64,000 bases of DNA from Saccharomonospora piscinae (GTDB lineage: Bacteria > Actinomycetota > Actinomycetes > Mycobacteriales > Pseudonocardiaceae). The notes under the pieces were generated by a model. It was not told the origin of the DNA and searched no databases. It saw only the letters and a list, made by a program, of their open reading frames with translations. Within the stretch, counting starts at the first letter, position 1; each line of letters opens with the position of its first letter. This document shows, piece after piece, positions 17,495 through 25,763 of the stretch. The stretch covers positions 124,001-188,000 of the forward strand of contig NZ_VCEK01000005.1 in assembly GCF_005862235.1 (NCBI RefSeq). The letters run 5' to 3'. The position numbers and the translations under genes are program-made.

Positions 17495-17676
17495 GAACGT
17501 CGGGCGACGGGTTTTCCGTTGTCGTGCCCGGAAAGCGAGGCGCCTCGGTGATCGTCACACTGTGCGCTCGGGCCGTGACGTGAAAAGTTTCCCGCCAGTA
17601 GGATCCGGAGGTCGGCTCGGGGGACCAACGTCGGCGCGCGGGCGCGGACGGATCACGTGAGGAGGCGTGCTGGGCC

Positions 17677-18511
17677 GTGGGAGTGCCGCAGGGAGCACCG
17701 AAGCCGGACAACCTCGGCGTCGTCCTGCCCAACATCGCCCGCATTCGGGACTACTGGCTCGACGGCGACCACCACGACGACACCGACCGCGAGATGGCCC
17801 AGCGCATCGAGTTGTGCGGGCCGCACGTTCCCTACCTCGTCCGGGCTCAGCGCGCGCTGGTCCGGCGCCAGGTCGGCTTCCTGGTCGAGCAGGGTGTGAC
17901 GCAGTTTCTCGATCTCGGTTCGGGGCTGCCCACCGGCGACTACGTCCACCAGGTCGCCACGGCGGCGGATCCAGCGAGCCGGGTCGTCTACGTGGACATC
18001 GATCCCTCCATCGAGGCCGACAGCCTGGAACTGATCGCGGGGGGCGGAGAACACGGCGTTCGTGGTGGCGGACTGCCGCGACGTGCGCGGCGTGCTCGAC
18101 CACCCCGACGTGAGCGCCGTACTGGACTCCTCGCGGCCGTTCGCGGTGCTGATGACCGAACTGCTGCTGCACGTGCCCGACGGTGAGGACCCCGACGGAC
18201 TCGTGTCGTCCTACGTCGACGTCCTGCCGGAGGGCAGCTATCTCGCCCTGTCGCACTTCGGCGAGGACGCGCAGGTGCTGTCCGGTTTCCAGATCTTCGA
18301 GGGGCTGCGCTTCGGTCAGTTCCCCGCCGTGAGCCTGCGGTCGCGGGAGCGGGTCGAGAGCTTCTTCACCGGCCTCGACCTCGTGGAGCCCGGCGTGGTG
18401 CCGGTGCCGCTGTGGCGGCCGGAACCCGGCGACGAGGTGGTGCGCAACCCCAGCGAGGTGCGGATGTACACGGGGCTGGCCCGCGTCGGCCGCCGCGCGG
18501 ACACGGCCTAG
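17677..18511 (+). pseudogene. SAM-dependent methyltransferase (DUF574 type), frameshifted
   Basis: The first frame (GTG 17677, GAGGAGG upstream) has the family opening NIARIRDYWLDGDHHDDTDREMA, QVGFLVEQGVTQFLDLGSGLPT (SAM site) and VVYVDIDPSI. It then loses homology after residue about 120. The conserved continuation, NTAFVVADCRDVRGVLDHPDVSAVLDSSRPFAVLM onward to the TAG at 18509, is in another frame. The break falls in a run of six G (18039-18044); five G would join the two parts into one normal protein of about 277 residues. This is either a real inactivating slip, a phase-variable tract or an assembly error. The two stops shared with the UbiA gene come from one CTAG. Confidence 0.85.
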
Positions 18512-19425
18512 CCCGCCGCCAGCGCCACGGCGACGATCGCGACGTCGGCCGCCAGCACCACCGGCATCACGCTCCGGCGCAGCACGGTGGAGCGTGCGCG
18601 CTCTCCCGCGGCCAGCCGCCGCGCGAGCAGGACCACCGTGGCGACGAACACCAGGTGCCCGCCCGCGCCGACCAGGGCCACCACGGGTCCGGCCGGACCG
18701 CCGTACCACCACAGTCCCCACGTCAGGCAGGTCAGCCCCGCCACGAGCACGGGCAGGGCCAGGCCCAGCGCGCGCACGGCCCCGTGCCGCACGCTGGTGG
18801 TGCGCTGTCCCGCGGCGGCGTCGGCCGCGCGGTCGGGCACCGACCACCACACGACCCGGCCCGCCGCCAGCAGCGTCAGCCCCGCGTACACCAGCGCGGT
18901 GGCCGTCCCGACGGTGGGGCTCACCGCGGCGTGGGCGGTGAGGCACGGCAGGGCGACCACTCCGGCCGCGAACACCGCGGCGCCCGGCAGTCCCCGTGTC
19001 TTGAGCCGGACCGGTTCGACGTTGTACAGCACGTGGGCGGCGACCGTGCCCGCCGCCGCCACGGCGCAGAGCCAGTGCCCTGTGTGGACGGACGCGGCCA
19101 CGGCCAGCGCGAACCCGAGCGCGAACTCGGCCGTGGCCAGCCGCAGCCCGGCTCGCCTGCCGAGCCGCCGGGTCGCCGAGGCCAGTGTGCCGCGTTCGGC
19201 GTGCCGCGCGTCGCTGTCGAGGTCGGCCACGGAGTTCAGCACCAGACCGGCCTCCATGAGCACCACGTTGGCCACCACCACGAGCACCGGGCCCACCGCC
19301 AGCATCCCGGCCGGGGCGGTGACGGCGAAGCACGCGCCGAAGAGGGCCTGGCACAGCGTGTTGAGCCAGAACGGGAACTCCAGCCGGTGCACGGCCGCGA
19401 GGTCGCGGGCCGTCAGTCCCGGCAC
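18508..19425 (-). CDS. UbiA-family prenyltransferase or terpene cyclase
   Basis: 305 residues with about eight or nine membrane helices. Both aspartate motifs that bind the prenyl diphosphate through Mg2+ are present: N64-xxx-D68-xxx-D72 (NSVADLDSD) and D198-xxx-D202 (PDRAADAAAGQRTT). The intervening YNVEPVRLKTRGLPG loop, characteristic of UbiA enzymes, is also present. Start GTG 19425 overlaps the P450 end by 13 bases, making it the last gene of a coupled three-gene operon with a class II diterpene cyclase. It may transfer a cyclised or linear prenyl group to an acceptor, or act as a membrane-bound class I cyclase as known for some UbiA relatives. The product is unknown. Confidence 0.88.
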   Translation of the reverse strand: MPGLTARDLAAVHRLEFPFWLNTLCQALFGACFAVTAPAGMLAVGPVLVVVANVVLMEAGLVLNSVADLDSDARHAERGTLASATRRLGRRAGLRLATAEFALGFALAVAASVHTGHWLCAVAAAGTVAAHVLYNVEPVRLKTRGLPGAAVFAAGVVALPCLTAHAAVSPTVGTATALVYAGLTLLAAGRVVWWSVPDRAADAAAGQRTTSVRHGAVRALGLALPVLVAGLTCLTWGLWWYGGPAGPVVALVGAGGHLVFVATVVLLARRLAAGERARSTVLRRSVMPVVLAADVAIVAVALAAG

Positions 19426-20672
19426 GCGGTGACCCGCATTCGCAGCCGCGACGACGGCGCCATGGCGTGCCCTCGCAGCGACAGTCTCGCGGACCCCGGG
19501 TTGAGGCAGCGCCACTCGCGGCGCCGCAACACCGCGGCCACGATCACCCGCAACTCCAGCATCGCGAGCGAGGCGCCGAGGCAGCGCCGCGAACCTCCGC
19601 CGAACGGCAGGTACCGCGCGGGATCGTAACGGCGGCCCACGAACCGGTGCGGGTCGAAGCGCAGCGGATCGGCGAAGGTGTCGTCCTGGCGCTGCGCGAG
19701 GTAGATGCTCGTGGTCAGCGTGGTGCCCTCGGGCAGGTTCCGGCCGAGCAACCGGGCCGGCGCGCGCAGCCTGCGGTTCTCCGCCACCGTCACCGGCGGA
19801 GCCAGCCGCAGCGTCTCGGAGATCACCGACGTCAGCAGCGGGACGGCGGAGGCAGGCGGTGCGGCACGGCCCGCCGCGCCGGGGGCGTCCAGCTCGGCGA
19901 GTACCTCGTCCCGCAGGGCCTCGTCGCACGAGAGCCGGTACAGCGTCCACGCCGCCGCCGAGGCCGTGGTCTCGTGCCCGGCGAACAGCAGCGACACGAG
20001 CTGGTCCCGGAGCTCGCCGTCGGGCAGGTCGGCGAGCGGGCCGTCCGCCTGCCGCAGCAGTGCGGCCAGCGCCGGGGGGTCGGGACGGGATTCGGCGCGC
20101 GCCCACGACACCAGCTCCGCGTCGAGACCGGCACCGGAGCGGGGCAGCCCGCCGCGCAGGAACCGGTGGGCCAGGGTCCGGCGGCGGGAGCCCAGCGCGT
20201 CGTCGATCCAGGCCGTGAACCCGTCGAGAACTCGCTCGGTGCGGGTGTCGAGGTCGCCGAGCACGATCCGCGCGATGATCCGCAGCGCCAGCGCGCGGGT
20301 CCAGTCGGCCAGTCCCACGGTGTCTCCGGGACGCAGGGCCGACACGGCGTCCCGCACGGTGTCGGCGATCAGGCCCTCGTACGCGGACAGCCGCCGCCCG
20401 CGCAGCGGCGGACCGAGCGTCCTGCGATACGCGGTGTGGCGCTCGCCGTCCACCCACAGCAGCGAGTGCGGACCGAACAGGGGCCGCAGGCTGCGGCTGC
20501 CGGGATGGTCCAGCTCGCCGTCGGAGCGGAACAGCCACTCGACGGTCTCGGGGTCCCACACGAGCAGCTTCGGCGGGTCGGCCGCGAGGACGACGTGGCG
20601 AGCGGGCTCCGCCCGGTGGGCGTCGAGGAACGGCAGCGTGCGCAACGCCAGCCGCAACTCGGTGCGGTTCAC
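19413..20672 (-). CDS. Cytochrome P450
   Basis: 419 residues, normal bacterial length. It shows the I-helix oxygen-activation motif LLFAGHETTASA (about 230), the K-helix ExxR (SVISETLRLAPP) and the haem loop PFGGGSRRCLGA with Cys364 as thiolate ligand. It begins at GTG 20672, overlapping the cyclase stop by four bases, and overlaps the UbiA gene downstream. Its likely role is hydroxylation of the diterpenoid made by the operon. It needs separate ferredoxin and reductase partners, none of which is encoded nearby. Confidence 0.94.
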   Translation of the reverse strand: MNRTELRLALRTLPFLDAHRAEPARHVVLAADPPKLLVWDPETVEWLFRSDGELDHPGSRSLRPLFGPHSLLWVDGERHTAYRRTLGPPLRGRRLSAYEGLIADTVRDAVSALRPGDTVGLADWTRALALRIIARIVLGDLDTRTERVLDGFTAWIDDALGSRRRTLAHRFLRGGLPRSGAGLDAELVSWARAESRPDPPALAALLRQADGPLADLPDGELRDQLVSLLFAGHETTASAAAWTLYRLSCDEALRDEVLAELDAPGAAGRAAPPASAVPLLTSVISETLRLAPPVTVAENRRLRAPARLLGRNLPEGTTLTTSIYLAQRQDDTFADPLRFDPHRFVGRRYDPARYLPFGGGSRRCLGASLAMLELRVIVAAVLRRREWRCLNPGSARLSLRGHAMAPSSRLRMRVTACRD

Positions 20673-22351
20673 CCGATCCCCGCGGTGGTCCTGGCGTCGG
20701 CGAGCAGGCCCGCGGTACGCGGGTCGGTGTGCGCGGCGTACAGCGCGGCGATGATCTCCGTCTGGACGATCCGGGAGGGGGTGTAGACGTCCTTGTCGTG
20801 CCACAACGGGGGATGCGGGGTGTCGTCGTCCCAGCGGTGCAGCAGCGAGGCGGCGCCCCGGGCGGCGGCCCGCGCGAGAACTTCCCCGACTTCCCCGGCC
20901 GGGTTGCCCGCCCGCAACAGCGTGCGCACCGCGTAGGCGGTCTCCTCCCTCGTGCCGAACCAGCGGCCCCAGGTGCCGGGCGCGCGTTCGCTGGTCAGCA
21001 CCCAGTCCACGGCCCGGTCGACGGCGGGCCGGGCCGCCGCACCGCCGTACTGGGCGAGTGCCACGGCGCAGCAGGCCGTGGCGTAGTACGGCGAAGCGTG
21101 CCACTTGTCCGACCAGCTGCCGTCGGTGTCCTGGCGCTCGACCAGCCAGCGGCTCACGGTGGCCAGCGCGTCGGCGGCCCGGCCGCGCGGCTCCCCGGCG
21201 AGTCCCGAGCGCGCGGGCGGTGCCGCGAGGGCACTGCCGAGCGCCTGCACGACGTGGGCGTTGGCGGTGGGCGAGGCGGTGCGCTCCTCGGGGAAGCAGA
21301 AGAAGTGATCGCCCCGGTCGAACTGCCACAGGCACTCGATCGAACGCGGGCGCTCGAGCAGTGCGAGCGCGTAGAGGCCGGTGGCGGTGTCGTCGACGTC
21401 GGCGGGGAGCCCGAGTCCACCGGCCGCGCCGTCGTCCGAGAACGCGGCGTGCAGGCTCGTGACGAGCTCGTCGAGCACCGGGCGCGGCGCGGTGAGCGGT
21501 ACACCGGAGTCGGCCAGTGTGGACAGTACCCAGGACCGCTCGAACAGCGTCAGCGGTGCGGCCACCGGCACTCCGCCGTCGGCGTGCCGCACCGAGAGCA
21601 GGTACTCCACCGCGGGGTGCTCGCCGCGCCGGATCGTCTCGTCCCCGAGCCAGGCCGCCGTCGCGGCGGGGGAGCAGCCGACGATGCGCTCGTCCACCGG
21701 GCGCACGAAATCCGCCCCGCTCGCGGCGGGGCCGACGATCTCCAGGGAGTGCAGCAGCTTGTCCGGCAGAGCGTGACCGTGTGCGGCGGCGCCGCGAACG
21801 GCGTCGAGCAACTCGGCGCGGGTGCCGTCGGGCAGCGGCAGTGGGCGGCGGCCGAGCCGTGCCAGGTGGACGTTCACGTCCGCCACCAGCGCGGGGACCA
21901 TGATCTCCACGGCGACGGTGTCGGGCAGGGTGGTGGTGGACCGCAACCTGCGGGACAGTGCCGTCAGCCCGCGTTCGGCGCCGTGGGCGGCGCCGGGATG
22001 CGCTCCCGGTCGATCCCGCTCGGTGAGCAGGGCCTCGGTCGCGCTGAGCGTCGTGACGATGTCGTAGTCCCCGGGCCCGCCCCAGCGCCCGTCCGCCTGC
22101 TGCGTGCCGAGCAGGTAGCGCACGCGGCGGTCGTGCCCCGGAAGCGACGGCGCCAGCGTCACCAAGCGGCCCGTTTCGTAGGCACATGACTCGAACTGCC
22201 CGTTCGGGTCGGCGGCCATGTCGGTCAGCAGCGTCCGCACCGTCTCGTCCGTACGGTCCAGCCAGGACACCCGCGGCGTCATGCGCAGCACTCCGCTCGT
22301 CGACTCCGTGTTGAGTTGATCGAGTAGTCGATCGAGCACCGAACGTAGCAC
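20669..22351 (-). CDS. Class II diterpene cyclase (copalyl/halimadienyl diphosphate synthase-like)
   Basis: 560 residues from GTG 22351; ATG 22282 is an alternative start. It has the alpha-barrel beta-gamma architecture of class II cyclases, with the protonating DxDD motif DVDD at 318-321, the conserved CSPAATAAWLG segment (about 226), and QW-like repeats QQADGRWGG, RHADGGVPV and QDTDGSWSDKW. No class I DDxxD domain is present. The expected reaction is protonation-initiated bicyclisation of geranylgeranyl diphosphate with the diphosphate retained. It is the first gene of the cyclase-P450-UbiA operon. The carbon skeleton (labdane, halimane, clerodane) cannot be predicted. Upstream is an AT-containing stretch with nested GATC(G) repeats near 22316-22340. 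Confidence 0.88.
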   Translation of the reverse strand: MLRSVLDRLLDQLNTESTSGVLRMTPRVSWLDRTDETVRTLLTDMAADPNGQFESCAYETGRLVTLAPSLPGHDRRVRYLLGTQQADGRWGGPGDYDIVTTLSATEALLTERDRPGAHPGAAHGAERGLTALSRRLRSTTTLPDTVAVEIMVPALVADVNVHLARLGRRPLPLPDGTRAELLDAVRGAAAHGHALPDKLLHSLEIVGPAASGADFVRPVDERIVGCSPAATAAWLGDETIRRGEHPAVEYLLSVRHADGGVPVAAPLTLFERSWVLSTLADSGVPLTAPRPVLDELVTSLHAAFSDDGAAGGLGLPADVDDTATGLYALALLERPRSIECLWQFDRGDHFFCFPEERTASPTANAHVVQALGSALAAPPARSGLAGEPRGRAADALATVSRWLVERQDTDGSWSDKWHASPYYATACCAVALAQYGGAAARPAVDRAVDWVLTSERAPGTWGRWFGTREETAYAVRTLLRAGNPAGEVGEVLARAAARGAASLLHRWDDDTPHPPLWHDKDVYTPSRIVQTEIIAALYAAHTDPRTAGLLADARTTAGIG

Positions 22352-22392
22352 CGATCACGGGCGAGTGACACGATCTTGGTCCGAACGGAGCA

Positions 22393-22420
22393 GTGCCGGG
22401 GCGGCCGACCGCCCCGGCAC
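22393..22420 (-). terminator. Strong hairpin after the ceramidase gene
   Basis: A perfect 12-bp stem (GTGCCGGGGCGG, 22393-22404, with its complement 22409-22420) and the loop CCGA lie 13 bases beyond the ceramidase stop. There is no T-run, as is common for GC-rich actinobacterial terminators. It insulates the terpenoid operon that starts about 40 bases further on. Confidence 0.75.
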
Positions 22421-22432
22421 CCCGAACCGTGG

Positions 22433-24496
22433 TCAGTCGGCGGCCGACACCCGGAACTCGTCGCTGGTCCCGGTGAAGTCGCGGACCGCTCCGGACAGTC
22501 CCTTCGCGTCACCGTGATAGCGAATCCGGTACGGACCGGGCCCGGCGTCGTCGGGCACGTCCCAGCTCACCGTCACCTCGGACGCCGACAGCCCGCGGCG
22601 GCTCCACCGCAGTGTGGTGGACCAGTCGCCGTCGTCGGCGATCCGCAGCCACTGCCCGTCGACTCGCTGCTGCACCTCCAGAAACGTGCCACCACGGTGC
22701 AACTCGTTCGAGGGATGCGCGCCCGCGAACACCGTCGTCACCCGTTCCCCGGGGAGGTAGGTGCCCCTGGGCTGGGTCAGCACGTCGCCGAACGCGCGCC
22801 CCAGCGGCGGCGTGTCGAGCACCACCCCGGGTTGCAGGCTCAGCTTCCCGCCCGGCTCGTCCGGCGGTGCGGGCCCCGACGGACCCGGTGTCCCGTCGCG
22901 CATCGCGGTGGCCAGCTCGTGCGCGGTCTGCCGGAGCGCGCCCAGCTGCCAGCGCCCGAACAGCGTCGACCCTCCCTCGTACTGCTGGGTGTCGTACTCC
23001 TCCGGGGTCGTGACGTAGTGCAGGTAGCCGTTGCTGTACCCGGCGACGAGCACGTCGCGCACCTCGGCCCCCACGGCCTCGGCCACCGTGCGCCGCAGCC
23101 GCAGGCCGGCCGCGATCGTCACCTCGCCCGGAATCGCGACCAGGTGCAGCGACCCGATGCGCACGAGCTGCACGGGCACCGTCTCGGCCACCCACGGGTA
23201 GAGCGCGTTCATCGCGCCGATCGGCACCACCACGCCCTTCGGTGCCTGGCACTGGCGCAGTTCGGGCGACGCCTCGTACAGGATGCTGTCGGAGACCAGG
23301 TCGAACAGCGGGTTGTCGCCCTCGGCGAACAGCGGGAAGGCGGGGCCGTCCTCGGTGCTGCCCGCCGCCATCGCCGCCCCGACCGCCGCGTCACAGGTGC
23401 GGTGGGTCCGGCCGTCGGTGGTGAACTCCGGGCGCACCGTGACGTCCGAGAGGTCCACGTGAACGGCCCGGGAGTCCACCCCGCCCCGTAGCGGCTCGCC
23501 CGCCCGCGAGAGCTGTGCCGACGCGGCGTCGTACTGCCGCAGGCCGATCTCCTCGGTGCGGTGGAAGTCCTCCGGGGTGGACGGTGGGCTCAGGTCGAGG
23601 TTGGGCGACATGTCGCCCGCGTTGGTCTGGGCGAAGGCCGCCACGAACCCGGGTGGCTCGCCGTCGAGATAGTCCTCGCCCTCGACCCGCCGCTCCCAGT
23701 GGTAGGCGGCATAGCCCTTGTTGTCCGAGCTGATCAGCCGGTTGTCGCCGGACATGCTGGTGTTGTGCGTGGCGAACCAGTTGATCACGCCGACCGGGCG
23801 GCCGTCCCGCTCGATCCGCAGCACCGTCGACTGCGGGTCCACCGCGTCGGGGAAGAAGGCGCGCTCGTGGTCCGGGTTGGCCTCGAACGCCTCCCGCGAG
23901 CGGTTGGCGCTCGCGGTGGTGAGTTCGCCGTGGGTCAGGCGCAGGGTGGACGGCGCGAGGTCGTCGTGCGCGTGGTGGACCGACTCCAGGACGCCGTCGG
24001 CGATGGCGTCGAACGTCCGCTCGTGGTAGCCGAGTGTGGTGAGGTTGTAGAGCAGGTGGTGCGCGTAGCCGCCGGGGCCCGCGTGGGTGTGCGTGGCGGT
24101 GATGAGCACGTTGCGCTCGTCGTAGGTGTCGCCGTAGGCGTCGGCGAGCCTGCGCAGCACCTCCTGCCGCGCGCTGGAGAAGATCATCGGGGAGTCCACG
24201 ACCACCAGCAGCACCCGCTCGCCGGTGGGCCGGTCGACGATGACGAACGACCGCGCCCGCAGCCGGGTGTGCAGTCCCTCGGCCTGCTGGTCGAGCCTGC
24301 CATAGCCCATCATGCCGACCTCGGCGATCTCGCCGGTGGCATCGGCGATCCCGCGTCCCACCAGGTAGTCGCCCGCGACGGCGGGGTCGCGGTGCGGTGC
24401 GGCGGTGGCAGGGGCCGCCACCACGGTGACCGCGGCGAGCGCGGCGGCGACGCCCAGCGCGAGCAGCCGTGGCCGCCGGGTCGCTCGCCCCCTCAT
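22433..24496 (-). CDS. Secreted neutral ceramidase
   Basis: 687 residues. A basic N-terminus and hydrophobic core end in APATAAPH, a likely Sec signal. The mature part matches neutral/alkaline ceramidases: GMMGYGRLDQQAEGLHTRLRAR at the start, zinc ligands in THTHAGPGG and FATHNTSMSGDN, and the active-site segment NAGDMSPN (GDxSPN) with the serine nucleophile at about residue 290. A C-terminal Ig-like domain (about 540-687) is present. It hydrolyses the N-acyl bond of ceramide. As actinobacteria rarely make sphingolipids, the substrate is probably from outside. The ATG start overlaps the stop of the propeller gene by four bases. Confidence 0.93.
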   Translation of the reverse strand: MRGRATRRPRLLALGVAAALAAVTVVAAPATAAPHRDPAVAGDYLVGRGIADATGEIAEVGMMGYGRLDQQAEGLHTRLRARSFVIVDRPTGERVLLVVVDSPMIFSSARQEVLRRLADAYGDTYDERNVLITATHTHAGPGGYAHHLLYNLTTLGYHERTFDAIADGVLESVHHAHDDLAPSTLRLTHGELTTASANRSREAFEANPDHERAFFPDAVDPQSTVLRIERDGRPVGVINWFATHNTSMSGDNRLISSDNKGYAAYHWERRVEGEDYLDGEPPGFVAAFAQTNAGDMSPNLDLSPPSTPEDFHRTEEIGLRQYDAASAQLSRAGEPLRGGVDSRAVHVDLSDVTVRPEFTTDGRTHRTCDAAVGAAMAAGSTEDGPAFPLFAEGDNPLFDLVSDSILYEASPELRQCQAPKGVVVPIGAMNALYPWVAETVPVQLVRIGSLHLVAIPGEVTIAAGLRLRRTVAEAVGAEVRDVLVAGYSNGYLHYVTTPEEYDTQQYEGGSTLFGRWQLGALRQTAHELATAMRDGTPGPSGPAPPDEPGGKLSLQPGVVLDTPPLGRAFGDVLTQPRGTYLPGERVTTVFAGAHPSNELHRGGTFLEVQQRVDGQWLRIADDGDWSTTLRWSRRGLSASEVTVSWDVPDDAGPGPYRIRYHGDAKGLSGAVRDFTGTSDEFRVSAAD

Positions 24497-25674
24497 GACG
24501 ACAGCACGTCGGCGGGCACCGTGTACCCGCGGACCCGCTGGGGGTGGTCACCGACCGGAATGCGCGTCACCTCGGTCGGATCGTCGTAGGACACCACCGA
24601 GATGTCGTCGCTGTCGCTGTTGGAGAGGAAGCAGTACCGGCCGTCCGGCGTGGTGGCCGCCCAGTACGGCTTGTCGCCGGTCTCCACGATCGCGTCGACC
24701 GTGAGCGAGGGCACCGAGAGGATCGCGGCGTAGTCCGAGATCGTGCCCGCGTTGCAGATCTTGGTGTTGTCGTTGTTCATCGCGAGGCCGTGGTGGGCGG
24801 AGTCCAGCGGATAGTCGCGCCGCTTCAGCTCCTTCGCCTCGTCCGACAGCGGCAGGTGGACCGTGCGGGTACGGCGCTGCTCGGCGAGGTCGTACTCGAT
24901 CAGTCCGTTGTGGAACGACAGTTGGGCGTACATGGTGCGGTCGTCGGGCAGCACCACGAAGGGCCGGATGCCGACGCCGAAGTCGATGACCTGCTCGACC
25001 TCCAGGGTCTCCGCGTCGATCACCGTGAGTTCGCGCTTGCCCTTCAACGGGTCGAGCAGCTCGGAGTCGGGCGCGATCACGTTGCCGATCGAGGCGTTGT
25101 AGATGGTCTCGCCGTCGGCGGAGTACCGGTTCTCGTGCGGGAAGTCGCCGGTCGGCACGGCGGCGAGCACCTCGCCGGTGGCGGTGTCGAGGACGTTGAG
25201 GACGTCGGCCGTGGTGGCCGACACCAGCAGCCGCGTGCCGTCGGGGGACAGCGCCATGTGATCGGACCGGTAGCCGTCCACGCGGCGGTGCCAGCGAGCG
25301 TCGCCGGTGGCGATGTCGAACGCGGCGACGTCGCCGAGGCTGGGCCGGGAGACGTACATCGTGCGCCCGTCGGGGGAGACCATGATGTCGTCCACGAGCT
25401 GGTCGTGCCCCTCGCCCGCCGTCTCGCGGATGACCCGCATGGCGATGCGCTGGTCGAGCCGCATCTCCGCCATGCGCTCGTCGAGGTCTCCCGCGACGTC
25501 GATGCGCTGGTACTTCTCGAACGTGCGGGCGTCGATCACGTCGACGGTGCCGTCCCAGTTGTTGCCGACGAACATCACGTCGCGGGTGGGGTCGGCGTGG
25601 GCGGCCGGAGACAGTGTGAACACCAGTGCGGCTGTCGCGGCGAGGGCCGCGGATCGCCGGAATCGCTTCCGCAT
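24493..25674 (-). CDS. Secreted YncE-like beta-propeller protein
   Basis: 393 residues. The signal peptide RSAALAATAALVFTLSPAAHA is followed by repeated blades of the YVTN/YncE type: VGNNWDGTVDVIDARTFEK, SPDGRTMYVSRPSLGDVAAFD, SPDGTRLLVSATTADVLNVLD, SADGETIYNAS, LPDDRTMYAQLS and TPDGRYCFLSNSDSDDISVVS. Seven blades are likely. There is no catalytic motif; it probably binds a ligand or partner protein. It is the first gene of an operon with the ceramidase (ATGA overlap), so a joint role at lipid surfaces is suggested. A 15-base dyad sits 26 bases upstream of its start. Confidence 0.88.
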   Translation of the reverse strand: MRKRFRRSAALAATAALVFTLSPAAHADPTRDVMFVGNNWDGTVDVIDARTFEKYQRIDVAGDLDERMAEMRLDQRIAMRVIRETAGEGHDQLVDDIMVSPDGRTMYVSRPSLGDVAAFDIATGDARWHRRVDGYRSDHMALSPDGTRLLVSATTADVLNVLDTATGEVLAAVPTGDFPHENRYSADGETIYNASIGNVIAPDSELLDPLKGKRELTVIDAETLEVEQVIDFGVGIRPFVVLPDDRTMYAQLSFHNGLIEYDLAEQRRTRTVHLPLSDEAKELKRRDYPLDSAHHGLAMNNDNTKICNAGTISDYAAILSVPSLTVDAIVETGDKPYWAATTPDGRYCFLSNSDSDDISVVSYDDPTEVTRIPVGDHPQRVRGYTVPADVLSS

Positions 25675-25699
25675 CGCGCTTACCTACTCCGTCGTAGAT

Positions 25700-25714
25700 A
25701 TGAATGGGATTCAT
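25700..25714 (-). promoter_or_regulatory. ATGAAT-CCC-ATTCAT dyad upstream of propeller/ceramidase operon
   Basis: A perfect inverted repeat with 6-base arms and a 3-base centre lies 26 bases before the propeller start, in the short AT-containing region between tmsB and this operon. Size and position fit an operator for a small dimeric repressor; metal-responsive regulators use dyads of this size, but I cannot assign one. Confidence 0.45.
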
Positions 25715-25763
25715 GATTCTGACGACGGCAGCCGGGTGACGCAAGGGGCGAATCGGGGGACGC

